Source of the DNA: JBBATK01 sp040398805
Lineage (GTDB): Bacteria; Bacteroidota; Ignavibacteria; Kapaibacteriales; NICIL-2
Assembly (NCBI GenBank): GCA_040398805.1
Contig: JBBATK010000013.1
Coordinates: forward strand, 1 to 51,824
Direction of reading: 5' to 3'
Length of the DNA: 51,824 nt
The notes below the pieces were generated by a model. The model saw only the letters and a list, made by a program, of their open reading frames with translations. It made no database searches and was not told the DNA's origin. Made by a program: the position numbers and the translations under genes. Positions 40,708 to 48,936 of the stretch are shown here, piece after piece; positions within the stretch are counted from its first letter, which is position 1; each line of letters starts with the position of its first letter.

Positions 40708-42003
40708 TTAGCCTAAGCCGCAGCGAGCGAAGACATGATCCACATGAGGCAGGGATTTCTTTCCGCTGAAGAGTTCTTCGAGTTCTTCGCGGGTGAGCAG
40801 GGCGCGGACGCCGTCGGATTCCCACAGGGTGTCGATGAGCGGACGTTGTTCATGCCAGGTGCGCATGGCCGAGCTTTGCACGAGAGCGTAGGCGTCCTCC
40901 CGCGTGATACCCTTGCGGATGAGTTCCAACAACACCGTTTGCGAAAACACCAGACCATGGGAACGGCGGATGGTGGCAAGCATGGCATCGGGATACACGA
41001 GCAGCGTGTCCACAAGATTGATCGTCAGTCCGAGCATGTAATCCAGGGTGATGGTGCTGTCCGGACATATCACGCGCTCCACACTGCTGTGGGAGATGTC
41101 GCGCTCATGCCACAGCGCATTGTTCTCCACGGCGGCCACCGCATTGGAGCGGAGCAGGCGCGCAAGACCGCAGATGCGCTCGGACACGATAGGGTTGCGT
41201 TTGTGCGGCATGGCCGAGGAGCCCTTTTGTCCCTTGGAGAAATACTCTTCCACTTCCCGAACTTCCGTGCGTTGAAGGTGACGTACCTCAAGGGCGATCT
41301 TCTCCAGCGATGAACCGATGATGCCGAGGGTGGAAAGGTACTCCGCGTGACGGTCGCGTTGGACCACTTGTGTGGAAACGGGAGCGGGCTTCAATCCCAG
41401 GCGTTCGCAGACGTATTCCTCGACGAAGGGGGAGATATGTTCGAAGGTGCCGACGGCCCCGCTGATCTTTCCGACGGAAATGGTGTCGATGGCATGTTCC
41501 AGACGCGTGATGTTGCGCTTGCACTCTTCGAAGAATAGCAACAGCTTCAAGCCGAAGGTCGTGGGTTCCGCATGGATGCCGTGGGAACGTCCGACACAGA
41601 TGGTGTTCTTGAATTCCACCGCCCGTCTTCCGAGCACGTCGCGAAGGCGCACGAGTTCCGTCATCAGGTGTTCGCCTGCTTGTTTGAGCTGAACGGAAAG
41701 GCAGGTGTCGAGGACATCGCTGGAGGTCATGCCCATGTGGACGAAGCGGGAGCTGGGTCCGACATACTCCGCCACATTCGTCAGGAAGGCGATGACATCG
41801 TGCTTGGTGGTCTGCTCTATCTCCAGGATGCGCCGGGTATCGAAGTCCGCCTTCTCGCGGATTTCGGCGACGGCTTCGTGGGGGACGACGCCGAGCTGTG
41901 CTTGCGCTTCGCAGGCAAGGATTTCTATCTCCAGCCAGATGTGGAAGCGGTTTTCGTCGCTCCACAGGGCACCCATCTCCGGTCGTGTATATCGTTCGAT
42001 CAT
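40708..42003 (-). CDS. purB: Adenylosuccinate lyase
   Basis: PurB performs two steps of purine synthesis, releasing fumarate from SAICAR and from adenylosuccinate. The 431-residue length is normal. Clear features are the N-terminal MIERYTRPEMGALWSDENRF (shown in part), HDVIAFLTNVAE with the catalytic-region His, TSSDVLDTCLSVQL, and the superfamily signature GSSAMPHKRNP in the flexible loop that carries the catalytic Ser. It converges on recQ with a 110-base spacer and is divergent from the GT4 gene. An exact -7 box lies 30 bases before the start. Confidence 0.97.
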   Translation of the reverse strand: MIERYTRPEMGALWSDENRFHIWLEIEILACEAQAQLGVVPHEAVAEIREKADFDTRRILEIEQTTKHDVIAFLTNVAEYVGPSSRFVHMGMTSSDVLDTCLSVQLKQAGEHLMTELVRLRDVLGRRAVEFKNTICVGRSHGIHAEPTTFGLKLLLFFEECKRNITRLEHAIDTISVGKISGAVGTFEHISPFVEEYVCERLGLKPAPVSTQVVQRDRHAEYLSTLGIIGSSLEKIALEVRHLQRTEVREVEEYFSKGQKGSSAMPHKRNPIVSERICGLARLLRSNAVAAVENNALWHERDISHSSVERVICPDSTITLDYMLGLTINLVDTLLVYPDAMLATIRRSHGLVFSQTVLLELIRKGITREDAYALVQSSAMRTWHEQRPLIDTLWESDGVRALLTREELEELFSGKKSLPHVDHVFARCGLG

Positions 42004-42032
42004 AGTTCGGTGGTTATCAAATAAAGGTTAGG

Positions 42033-42040
42033 CAAAACTA
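42033..42040 (-). promoter_or_regulatory. -7 promoter box of purB
   Basis: The minus strand reads TAGTTTTG, an exact TAnnTTTG match, giving a leader of about 24 bases before the purB ATG at 42003. Confidence 0.6.
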
Positions 42041-42108
42041 CGGGAGTGCAGGATATTGCAGGTAGGTAATGTCACGGCACGATGTACTGAGGAAGGAACG
42101 CGGAAACG

Positions 42109-43242
42109 ATGCGCCAGACGATAGCATGTGTATGCAGTTCGGGAAGTAAGGGCGGACTGGAACTCAACCTGGTGCGCTTTGCCATGCGCATGCGACAGCG
42201 CGGTCATCGCGTCATCATGATGTGCGTGGAGTCCACGCCCATCGCCGGCATGAGCGAGAAGGAAGGTCTGGATGTGTTATGCATTCCTCGACCATGGAAG
42301 TACGGCGATATTCCTACCGCGCGACGGGTGCTCCGCGCGCTCCGCGCCGCCTCCTGCACCACGGTCGTCGTCAGTCTCAACCACGACCTCAGCATGGCGT
42401 CGCGGATCAAGCGCTCCGCTCCCGATCTCTGCGTCGTGTATATGCAACAGATGGGGTTGGGGGTGGACAAGCGCGATCCGCTTCATTCCAGACGTTACCG
42501 CGCACTTGATGCATGGGTGGCCCCGTTGCCGTCGCTGCGCGACGAAGTCCTGCGCCGCACCCGCATGCCCGCACACCGTGTGCACGTGATACCTTTGGCG
42601 GTGGACATCGGGGACCTTGGTGCGCCGTGCACGAAGCAGGAAGCGCGGACGCAGATGGGATTGCCGCAGGATGCGTTCATCGTGGGGATGATCGGACGCT
42701 TCGATCCTGCGAAAGGTCAGCTTACCGCCATTCGGAGCATGAAGCAACTCCTTGAGGTGCACCCGAACGTTCAGCTCCTCCTTGTGGGTGAAGCGTCCGT
42801 GGGATATGAGTCCACAACCGAGCTCATGCATCGCACCATCGATGAGTGTCACGTCCGCCAGGCGGTCCATGTGCGCCCCTTCCTTTCCAAGCCCCGAGTG
42901 TTCTTCGATGCCATCGACCTGTTCCTCATGGGAACACGCAGCGAGACCTTCGGCATGGTGACGGTGGAAGCGCTTCTTTGCGGATGTCCCGTTGCGGGAA
43001 CGAACACGGGCGGCACGCCCGAGATCCTCATGAAGGGGGAATGGGGTCGGTTGTTCGAGCCCGATTCAACGGACGAGATCGTCCGCGTGGTCAGCGATGC
43101 AGTTGCCAACGGCCCGTCGGACAGGGAGCGCGCGCACAGTGTTGCGGACAAGGCTGCACGGCGGTACGGCGTGGCTCAGGCCTGCGAGGCGTACGAGCGA
43201 CTGTTCGAGGAATGCCGGCGACACCCCGTGTCGCGCCACTGA
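42109..43242 (+). CDS. GT4-family glycosyltransferase
   Basis: The 377-residue protein has the GT-B fold of family 4. The N-terminal domain opens with IACVCSSGSKGGLELNLVRFA, whose glycine-rich loop contacts the donor phosphate. The C-terminal domain has GMIGRFDPAKGQLTAI near residue 195 and the E-x7-E motif in SETFGMVTVEALLCGCPVAGT (Glu residues near 282 and 290). The donor is probably a nucleotide sugar, and the acceptor is unknown. It stands alone on the plus strand between purB and prfA and is not linked by spacing to the GT9 cluster. The prfA gene converges with a gap of only 9 bases. Confidence 0.9.
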   Translation: MRQTIACVCSSGSKGGLELNLVRFAMRMRQRGHRVIMMCVESTPIAGMSEKEGLDVLCIPRPWKYGDIPTARRVLRALRAASCTTVVVSLNHDLSMASRIKRSAPDLCVVYMQQMGLGVDKRDPLHSRRYRALDAWVAPLPSLRDEVLRRTRMPAHRVHVIPLAVDIGDLGAPCTKQEARTQMGLPQDAFIVGMIGRFDPAKGQLTAIRSMKQLLEVHPNVQLLLVGEASVGYESTTELMHRTIDECHVRQAVHVRPFLSKPRVFFDAIDLFLMGTRSETFGMVTVEALLCGCPVAGTNTGGTPEILMKGEWGRLFEPDSTDEIVRVVSDAVANGPSDRERAHSVADKAARRYGVAQACEAYERLFEECRRHPVSRH

Positions 43243-43251
43243 GCGGTCGGT

Positions 43252-44343
43252 TCAGGGCGTCTGGGAGCCGCTGTTCTGGAGGAGTTCCGCCTGTTCCTGC
43301 AGGCGCAGTGCTTCAATGATGGAATCGAGTCCGCCATCGATCACCGTCTGCAACGCCGTATTCTTCCCGTCGCCGTCGATACGGTGGTCGGTGACCCGGT
43401 TCTGCGGATAGTTATACGTGCGGATCTTGTCCGAGCGGTCACCGCTTTTCACCAGACTCTTCCGCGTGCTCGCCAGTGCCGATGTCCGCTTCTCCAGTTC
43501 CTGTTCATAGAGCTTGGCGCGGAGCATCTTCATGGCGCGTTCACGGTTCTGCAGCTGCGACCGTTCCTGCTGACATCCCACGACGAAGCCCGAGGGCTTA
43601 TGGGTGATACGGACGGCGGTTTCCACCTTGTTGACGTTCTGTCCGCCTTTACCGCCGGAGCGGAAGGTGTCGATCTGCAGGTCCGCGGGATTGATGTCGA
43701 TGACGATATCGTCGTCCACCTCCGGCAGCACGGCCACGGTGGCGGCCGACGTATGGATACGTCCGCTGGCCTCCGTTTCGGGAACGCGTTGCACCCGGTG
43801 CACGCCGCTCTCGAACTTCAGGAATCCGTACGCACCGTCGCCGTTCACTTCGAAGGTCACTTCCTTGAAGCCCCCGCGCTCGCTTTCGTTTTCGTCGAGC
43901 AGCAAGAGCTTGTATCCCTTCCGCTCGCAATACCGCATGTACATACGGAACAGGTCGCCCGCGAAGATGGCCGCTTCGTCGCCGCCCGTGCCCGCGCGGA
44001 TCTCCACAGTGCAGTTCTTCGCATCGTTCGGGTCGCGCGGAAGCAGAAGCACGCGCAACTCCTCCTCGCTCGTCTCTTTCTGTTCCGCCAGCTGCTTGAT
44101 ATCATCGTATGCCATGTCGCGCAGGTCGGGATCCGTGGCAGGATCGGCGATGAGCTCTTTGGTGGAGGCGATGTCGCGGACGATGCGCAGATATCGTTCA
44201 CCGGCCTCGACGATGGGTTGAAGGTTCTTGTGCTCTTTGGAGAGCGCTTTCATCGCCGCCGGATCGCTCGCCACGGAGGGATCGTTGAGTCGGTGCTCGA
44301 CGGATCGGAAATGCTCGATGATCGCTGATATCTTTTCTTCCAT
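43252..44343 (-). CDS. prfA: Peptide chain release factor 1
   Basis: RF1 ends translation at UAA and UAG. The 363-residue protein has the catalytic GGQ loop (SGGKGGQNVNKVETAVRI, GGQ near residue 233). It also has the RF1-type stop-codon tripeptide P-x-T, here PET near 187, followed by ASGRIHTSAATVAVLPE; RF2 would carry SPF instead. The N-terminal coiled-coil domain has the usual length. The ATG at 44343 (MEEKISA) was chosen because the upstream extension is low complexity. The -7 box at 44411-44418 supports this start. Confidence 0.95.
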   Translation of the reverse strand: MEEKISAIIEHFRSVEHRLNDPSVASDPAAMKALSKEHKNLQPIVEAGERYLRIVRDIASTKELIADPATDPDLRDMAYDDIKQLAEQKETSEEELRVLLLPRDPNDAKNCTVEIRAGTGGDEAAIFAGDLFRMYMRYCERKGYKLLLLDENESERGGFKEVTFEVNGDGAYGFLKFESGVHRVQRVPETEASGRIHTSAATVAVLPEVDDDIVIDINPADLQIDTFRSGGKGGQNVNKVETAVRITHKPSGFVVGCQQERSQLQNRERAMKMLRAKLYEQELEKRTSALASTRKSLVKSGDRSDKIRTYNYPQNRVTDHRIDGDGKNTALQTVIDGGLDSIIEALRLQEQAELLQNSGSQTP

Positions 44344-44410
44344 GGTCGGGGATTGGTGACGTGCTCTGCCGGGTCTTCGGTGCCGTGGGTGTGCCAACCG
44401 AAGAGCATGC

Positions 44411-44418
44411 AAAGATAA
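44411..44418 (-). promoter_or_regulatory. -7 promoter box of prfA
   Basis: The minus strand reads TATCTTTG, an exact TAnnTTTG match, 68 bases before the prfA ATG. Confidence 0.6.
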
Positions 44419-44612
44419 TTCACCGCCCTCGTCTCTTGGCGAACACGTATTTTTCCATCGCTCCTGCGTGTCGACTCCGCGCGACGTCTGAGTATGAAAT
44501 CCGCGTAGGGAGCATGAGAAAGAAACGTGAACATGGTGTCGGCATCAGATCCGCGCACGCTGTGTGCGCTCGCCGCCTGTGCTCAACGACGCAATCGAAT
44601 CACGAACGGGAA

Positions 44613-46652
44613 ATGATGGACGGGATGAGAGGACCGAAACGGTTGAACAGGATCCGCACAAGCGATGCGGGTGGCGTGGCGTTCCTGCTCTCGCTCATCT
44701 GCACTGTGGCCGTGTTGTTCGCAGCCGGGTGTGCAGAGGAGAATTGGAATCTGGTCAACCCGCCCGCAGGCGGCGACAGTATTCTGGTGCGCTTCCTGAA
44801 CATGAGCGGTGATGGGCGGTCGCGGGCATTGGTGCTCGACGGGACCCGGCGCTCCGAGGACACGCCGGACGCGTCGGCGTCGGCATGCCTTCTTGCTCCT
44901 GCCGATTCCGCGTTCGTGTCCGTCGCGGAGCAGGATACGATCGTGTACTCCATCTCCGGACGTGTGCGCTTCTCCAAGATGTCGACGGAACTCATCATCG
45001 CCGTCCCTTCCTTGCCGTCGTCCCAACAACCGCGCAGCATCGATACGCTTCTGCATTTCACAACGTCGCGCGCCTTGCTCCCGCAGGCGGGTTACGGTCA
45101 GGTACGACTCATCGTGGCCAACGACGATCCGACCGCCTCCTACGCGCTTCGCGAGGGATGTCCGAACGGAACGATGATCGGCTCGCCCGTATCGGCGCGT
45201 CAAGCCAACGGCTACACACCCGTTCCGGCGGGATCCTTCGTCTTCAGTCTCAGTCGAGGTTCCGTCCTCGTCGGTACCTACGTCGTCGCCATCCGCTCAC
45301 GAGGCAGTCACACCATCGTCGTTTCGAAACGGAAGAATGAAGCGCCGGATGTTCGCACCGTGGATGAGGACAACACGACGGCGACGGCCATGGCCGCCTC
45401 CGTTCCCGTCCCCGGTGCCGATCGCGTGTCCCTCGTGCGGGTGATCAACGCGCGGGAACGGTCGGTGGATTCCATCTCGGCGAACGGCACGGGCGTCGTC
45501 GCTTCCTCCCTCACGGCGCGCCGCATCGGTGCCTATGTGCCCGTGCTGGCTTGCGCGGGGAGCACGAGCGACGAGTTCCGTCTGTTCGAGAACGGGTCCG
45601 AGACGGTGACCGCGCGGACCTCGCTCGGTGTCTCTGCCCGCTATACCATCATCGCCTACGATTCCTCCCTCACCCGCTCCGCTCCGGGCATGGTGCTTGT
45701 GCCGCCCACGCGCACGATGACGCCGAAAGACTCTGTCACCATCCGCGTGGTGCATTGCGCGCCGGGAGCAGGACTGCTGCGGGTGCGTATGGGGGCGCGG
45801 ACGGATGATGCGGGACATTTCCACAACGGAGAAGCGGTGGCGCAGGATCTTCAACTGGGAAGCGTGTCCGCACCGGTTCGCCTTCCTCCGGGTGTAGCGC
45901 CGATGACCTTCCTTTCCATGGCGACGGGTCAGCCGGATATCCTCCGCTCCACGGCGCTGTCGCGCTTTGCGGCGGGCAAGGAATACCTGCTTGTCTGTTC
46001 GCCGGGTTCGGCCATCAATGCCATTCATGTGTCGGTGGTGGAGAACGACGTGGTACAGTCGTCGCTGGACGTGGTACCGGCAGGCGTGTTCACGCAGCTC
46101 GTCCAAGCCCGCAGCGACCGGGCATCCCTGACCGTATCGGTGGACGGGGTGGTGCAGAGTACGGGACTCACCTTCGGCAATGCGCTTGCCACCGTGGTGC
46201 CGCATGGGACGGGATCCGTGAGTTTCGGGGGTGTGACGAAGCAAGTGACGGCGGATAGCGCGCGGCGACTGACCCTGGTCGTGACCGGCGAAAACTCCTC
46301 GCTCAGCATGGTCACTCTCGACGAAGTCTCCATGAAGCCGAGTCCGGACACCGCCCGTAGCCGGTATCTGAATGTCACGAAGGACGTGCCCCGTTTGCGC
46401 GTGTCCATCGACTCCGTGACGAACCTGGGATATAATGTGTATGCGGATGATATGGAGTTCGGCAAACCCTCTGCCGTCCGCACCGAAGTCAAACCCCGTC
46501 GTATCAATTTCGTGTGCGGTAACGCCGAAACCCTCAAGGAGATCTTCCGTCCCACCTACTCGGTGACCCTCTTGGCAGGGAAGGCCTACACGGTGATCGT
46601 TTGCGGTTCCGCCGCAAACGGGTACTCCATCATCATCCAGCAGGAGTATTGA
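44613..46652 (+). CDS. DUF4397-type surface lipoprotein
   Basis: The 679-residue protein has an N-terminal lipoprotein signal ending LFAAGC (Cys40). It contains repeated beta-rich modules like DUF4397, each beginning with a strand such as VRLIVAN, VSLVRVINAR or VTIRVVHCAPGAG and ending with YTIIAYD- or YLLVCSP-like strands. DUF4397 domains occur in extracellular and cell-wall proteins and are thought to be adhesive or structural. The next gene starts inside its stop codon (TGATG), so the two proteins are made together; the partner is a predicted outer-membrane barrel. Start choice: ATG at 44613, with alternatives at 44616 and 44625. Function beyond surface location is unknown. Confidence 0.78.
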   Translation: MMDGMRGPKRLNRIRTSDAGGVAFLLSLICTVAVLFAAGCAEENWNLVNPPAGGDSILVRFLNMSGDGRSRALVLDGTRRSEDTPDASASACLLAPADSAFVSVAEQDTIVYSISGRVRFSKMSTELIIAVPSLPSSQQPRSIDTLLHFTTSRALLPQAGYGQVRLIVANDDPTASYALREGCPNGTMIGSPVSARQANGYTPVPAGSFVFSLSRGSVLVGTYVVAIRSRGSHTIVVSKRKNEAPDVRTVDEDNTTATAMAASVPVPGADRVSLVRVINARERSVDSISANGTGVVASSLTARRIGAYVPVLACAGSTSDEFRLFENGSETVTARTSLGVSARYTIIAYDSSLTRSAPGMVLVPPTRTMTPKDSVTIRVVHCAPGAGLLRVRMGARTDDAGHFHNGEAVAQDLQLGSVSAPVRLPPGVAPMTFLSMATGQPDILRSTALSRFAAGKEYLLVCSPGSAINAIHVSVVENDVVQSSLDVVPAGVFTQLVQARSDRASLTVSVDGVVQSTGLTFGNALATVVPHGTGSVSFGGVTKQVTADSARRLTLVVTGENSSLSMVTLDEVSMKPSPDTARSRYLNVTKDVPRLRVSIDSVTNLGYNVYADDMEFGKPSAVRTEVKPRRINFVCGNAETLKEIFRPTYSVTLLAGKAYTVIVCGSAANGYSIIIQQEY

Positions 46653-47818
46653 TGCAGAAGCGCCCCGCCATGAACATTCGCGAAGGAAGGCTCGCCTCGC
46701 TCCTGCGTCGGACATCGTTCCTCGCGTGTCTGGTGCTATGGTGTGCGGTCGTGCAGGTCCCTTGTCCCGCGCATGGGCTGCTCCGCCCGACATCGTCCGC
46801 CCGCATCGTCGTTTCTCACGACCTGGTGCTCCAAGAACGAGGTCACCCGGAATACCCCATGCTTGGCGCGCCTTCGGCATATCGTGCGCACGTTCCCGGC
46901 AGGGCGGACACCCTGGAACCGGATACGCTGGAACCGGATACACTGGAACCCGACACCCTGGAGCCCGACCTTCCGGGTCCGGACACCCTGACGACGAAGC
47001 AGGACGGTATCGGCGCGGATTCGGTGGAGGCGGACGACACGACGGATTCTTTGGGTGCGGGCACGGACAGTGTCACGGTCCCCGAGGAGGAGTCTGCACC
47101 CTTGCCGCCGTGGAGCATCCAAGCGCGGACCGTGCTGTCGTCGCAACAGCAGCGGGCCGGGGTGGATCTGAGCGGAAGTCAGATGACCCTCGACGGCGGT
47201 CTGCGGCTGGGTCACACGGCCGGACCCTACGCCGACGTGGTCGGAACGCAGCGCTTGGGCGCAAGCGCCGTCTATCAACAAACCTCCATCACGGGCGGAT
47301 ACACGCTGTCGCTCTCGGATGCGTGGGACCTCTCGGGGGATGTGACGGTGTATCGGTATCCCAATGATTCCGTCAATGCCTTGGCCCAATCGCCCGCCTC
47401 GCTGTCGCTGTCGGCGGACTGGGGGGGGGAGGAATGGGAGGCGGGCGTGAGTCTGGAGCGATTCCTCGGCACGAATACCTTCACGTACCTGAGCGGAAGT
47501 ACGGGGTATACCTTCTTTCTTCGGGATGATGCATCGATCTTCGTTACGCCAAGCGCGAGTGTCACCTTCGCATCCTCGACATATACACGGAAGAACACGG
47601 GAAGATCGATCAGAACCCGATTCTCCCTCAGCGTCATCGTCATCGACGTGTTCTTCAATGCCGACATCGGTGCGGGATTCTCCCTGTTCGCCGACCCCAC
47701 CCTCATGATCTCTTACCAAAAGGACCTGCTCAAGGTCCTCCGCGGGTCGGCCAACGCCGTCACCCGTTCTTTCCAGCCCCTGGTGACCATGGGTCTGCGA
47801 TATACCGTCCGGTTCTAA
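46652..47818 (+). CDS. Predicted outer-membrane beta-barrel protein with DTLEP repeat linker
   Basis: The 388-residue protein has a signal-like hydrophobic segment (residues about 22-42). An acidic Pro-rich linker with four DTLEP repeats (residues about 86-105) and further Asp/Glu-rich sequence to residue about 150 follows. The C-terminal half of alternating hydrophobic and polar strands (for example YTLSLSDAWDLSGDVTVY) ends in TMGLRYTVRF, the terminal aromatic expected of an outer-membrane barrel. Its ATG overlaps the stop of the DUF4397 lipoprotein gene by one base (TGATG). A terminator follows 2 bases after its stop. No family name can be given. Confidence 0.72.
   Translation: MQKRPAMNIREGRLASLLRRTSFLACLVLWCAVVQVPCPAHGLLRPTSSARIVVSHDLVLQERGHPEYPMLGAPSAYRAHVPGRADTLEPDTLEPDTLEPDTLEPDLPGPDTLTTKQDGIGADSVEADDTTDSLGAGTDSVTVPEEESAPLPPWSIQARTVLSSQQQRAGVDLSGSQMTLDGGLRLGHTAGPYADVVGTQRLGASAVYQQTSITGGYTLSLSDAWDLSGDVTVYRYPNDSVNALAQSPASLSLSADWGGEEWEAGVSLERFLGTNTFTYLSGSTGYTFFLRDDASIFVTPSASVTFASSTYTRKNTGRSIRTRFSLSVIVIDVFFNADIGAGFSLFADPTLMISYQKDLLKVLRGSANAVTRSFQPLVTMGLRYTVRF
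46907..46966 (+). repeat. 15-bp tandem repeat, four units, coding for DTLEP
   Basis: Four consecutive 15-base units start at 46907, 46922, 46937 and 46952, close to GACACCCTGGAACCG with silent differences. They encode DTLEP four times in the periplasmic linker of the barrel protein. Unit number can change without shifting the frame. Confidence 0.9.
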
Positions 47819-47819
47819 G

Positions 47820-47855
47820 CAAACTTTTCCACCGAGGTCGTGGTTTGTTTTTTTT
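47820..47855 (+). terminator. Rho-independent terminator after the barrel gene
   Basis: CAAA and CCAC pair with GTGG and TTTG (47820-47847, with a CTTTT bulge on the left arm) and are followed by eight T (47848-47855). It closes the DUF4397-barrel operon. Confidence 0.75.
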
Positions 47856-48240
47856 CGGCACTCTTTTTCGGCACATGGTTTGCTAAATGATGATGTTCGG
47901 TAGAGCGACGTCGTCAGGGGTGGGCTTTGTTCGGAAGAAAGTGGCTAAAAATCTCTGAAAACGACGAAAAAGTGTTTTTCCTTGGGAATACAACCGTCGT
48001 CGCATTCAACATTCGGTGCTCGCCTACCGACAACTCGGGGGTAGGGACGGGTCGGAAATCCGTAGTCGTACGGATGATTTATGAAAAAAAATGTGGAAAA
48101 CTCTGGGCGAAGATGTATCTTGGATGGCGAGAGAAAGAAAGGTTCATGAAAAGTATAGGATAGAAATATCTCATTTGTTGTATCTTTGCCCCGGGGTATC
48201 CGTAGGTAAAGTCCATTCACGATTCAATTACGAGGCCGGT
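47856..48240. other. Gene-free AT-richer region upstream of the small T9SS protein
   Basis: After the terminator comes a repeated TTTTTCGGCAC (two copies) and then about 370 bases that are markedly AT-richer than the rest of the window. Short frames exist, but none has recognisable features. The only clear signal is the -7 box at 48181-48188. No RNA family was recognised. Confidence 0.5.
48181..48188 (+). promoter_or_regulatory. -7 promoter box of the small T9SS protein gene
   Basis: TATCTTTG matches TAnnTTTG exactly, 53 bases before the ATG at 48241. Confidence 0.65.
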
Positions 48241-48768
48241 ATGCGCTTTTGGTACGTTGTCATTCTTTTCGTCGCTTTGTGCTCACGGGAAGCCTTCGGT
48301 CAGCAGGTCATGAAGTCGGTCGTGAGCGGTGGTGGCACCATCGCGCGCACGGGCGGCATGGTCGTTTCGGGCACCATCGGTCAGCCGGTCATCGGCCGAT
48401 CGAACGACCTCCGTTCCACGGTCCTTTCCGGATTCTGGTATAGCGTGGTCAAGGATCCGCGTACCACCTCGGCCACGGGAGGCAGCACGTCCACGCCGAC
48501 GGGCTCACTTGTCACCGGACCCATCACGGTCACTCCTCATCCCGTCACGACCATCTCCAGTTTCAAATTCGTTCCCGAGTGTACGGGTGTCGTGAGCATT
48601 GCGCTTGTAGACCTGGCAGGGGAGACGGTGGCGACCATCTATAATGAATACACGGCAAGCGATATCAACATCACCTTCGACTCCAACGGTCTGGTGAGCG
48701 GCACGTATATCCTTCGGGTGAAGACACCATGTTCGGAGCGTAGTCAGCGCATCGTCATCCTGCATTAA
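48241..48768 (+). CDS. Small secreted protein with T9SS-like C-terminal domain
   Basis: The 175-residue protein has a signal peptide (residues about 1-20, ending EAFG) and then the segment SGGGTIARTGGMVVSGTIGQPVIG ending LSGFWY (shown in parts). This GQ-P-x-x-G / GFW pattern is common in T9SS cargo proteins. A Thr/Ser/Gly linker leads to an 80-residue C-terminal domain (TPHPVTTISSFKF... LVSGTYILRVKT... RIVILH) that fits the T9SS type A sorting signal. It may be little more than a surface-anchored structural module. It precedes the giant fibre gene on the same strand by 168 bases. Confidence 0.78.
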   Translation: MRFWYVVILFVALCSREAFGQQVMKSVVSGGGTIARTGGMVVSGTIGQPVIGRSNDLRSTVLSGFWYSVVKDPRTTSATGGSTSTPTGSLVTGPITVTPHPVTTISSFKFVPECTGVVSIALVDLAGETVATIYNEYTASDINITFDSNGLVSGTYILRVKTPCSERSQRIVILH

Positions 48769-48853
48769 GATGCATGAGGCGGGAGCGGCTCTGTCTGCCT
48801 TCCTCCATCGCGACGCCCGGTGAAACACCACGTGCCTCGGTGAGAAGCTGAGA

Positions 48854-48906
48854 TAAGAAAAAAGAAAAGAAAGAAAAAAGAGAAAAAAGAGAAAAAAGAG
48901 AAGAGT
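48854..48906 (+). repeat. Purine-only tract with (AAAAAAGAG)x3 before the fibre gene
   Basis: About 50 bases consist almost only of A and G. Three exact tandem 9-base units AAAAAAGAG lie at 48874-48882, 48883-48891 and 48892-48900. The tract ends about 30 bases before the ATG of the fibre gene, in its promoter or leader. Confidence 0.85.
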
Positions 48907-48936
48907 TAATATTTATAATCATCGGAGTGTTGTTTT

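Noticed and set aside
45297..46943. 548-codon open frame on the minus strand
   Set aside because: Antisense to the DUF4397 and barrel genes, which have signal peptides and sensible coupling; the frame is Arg/His-rich.
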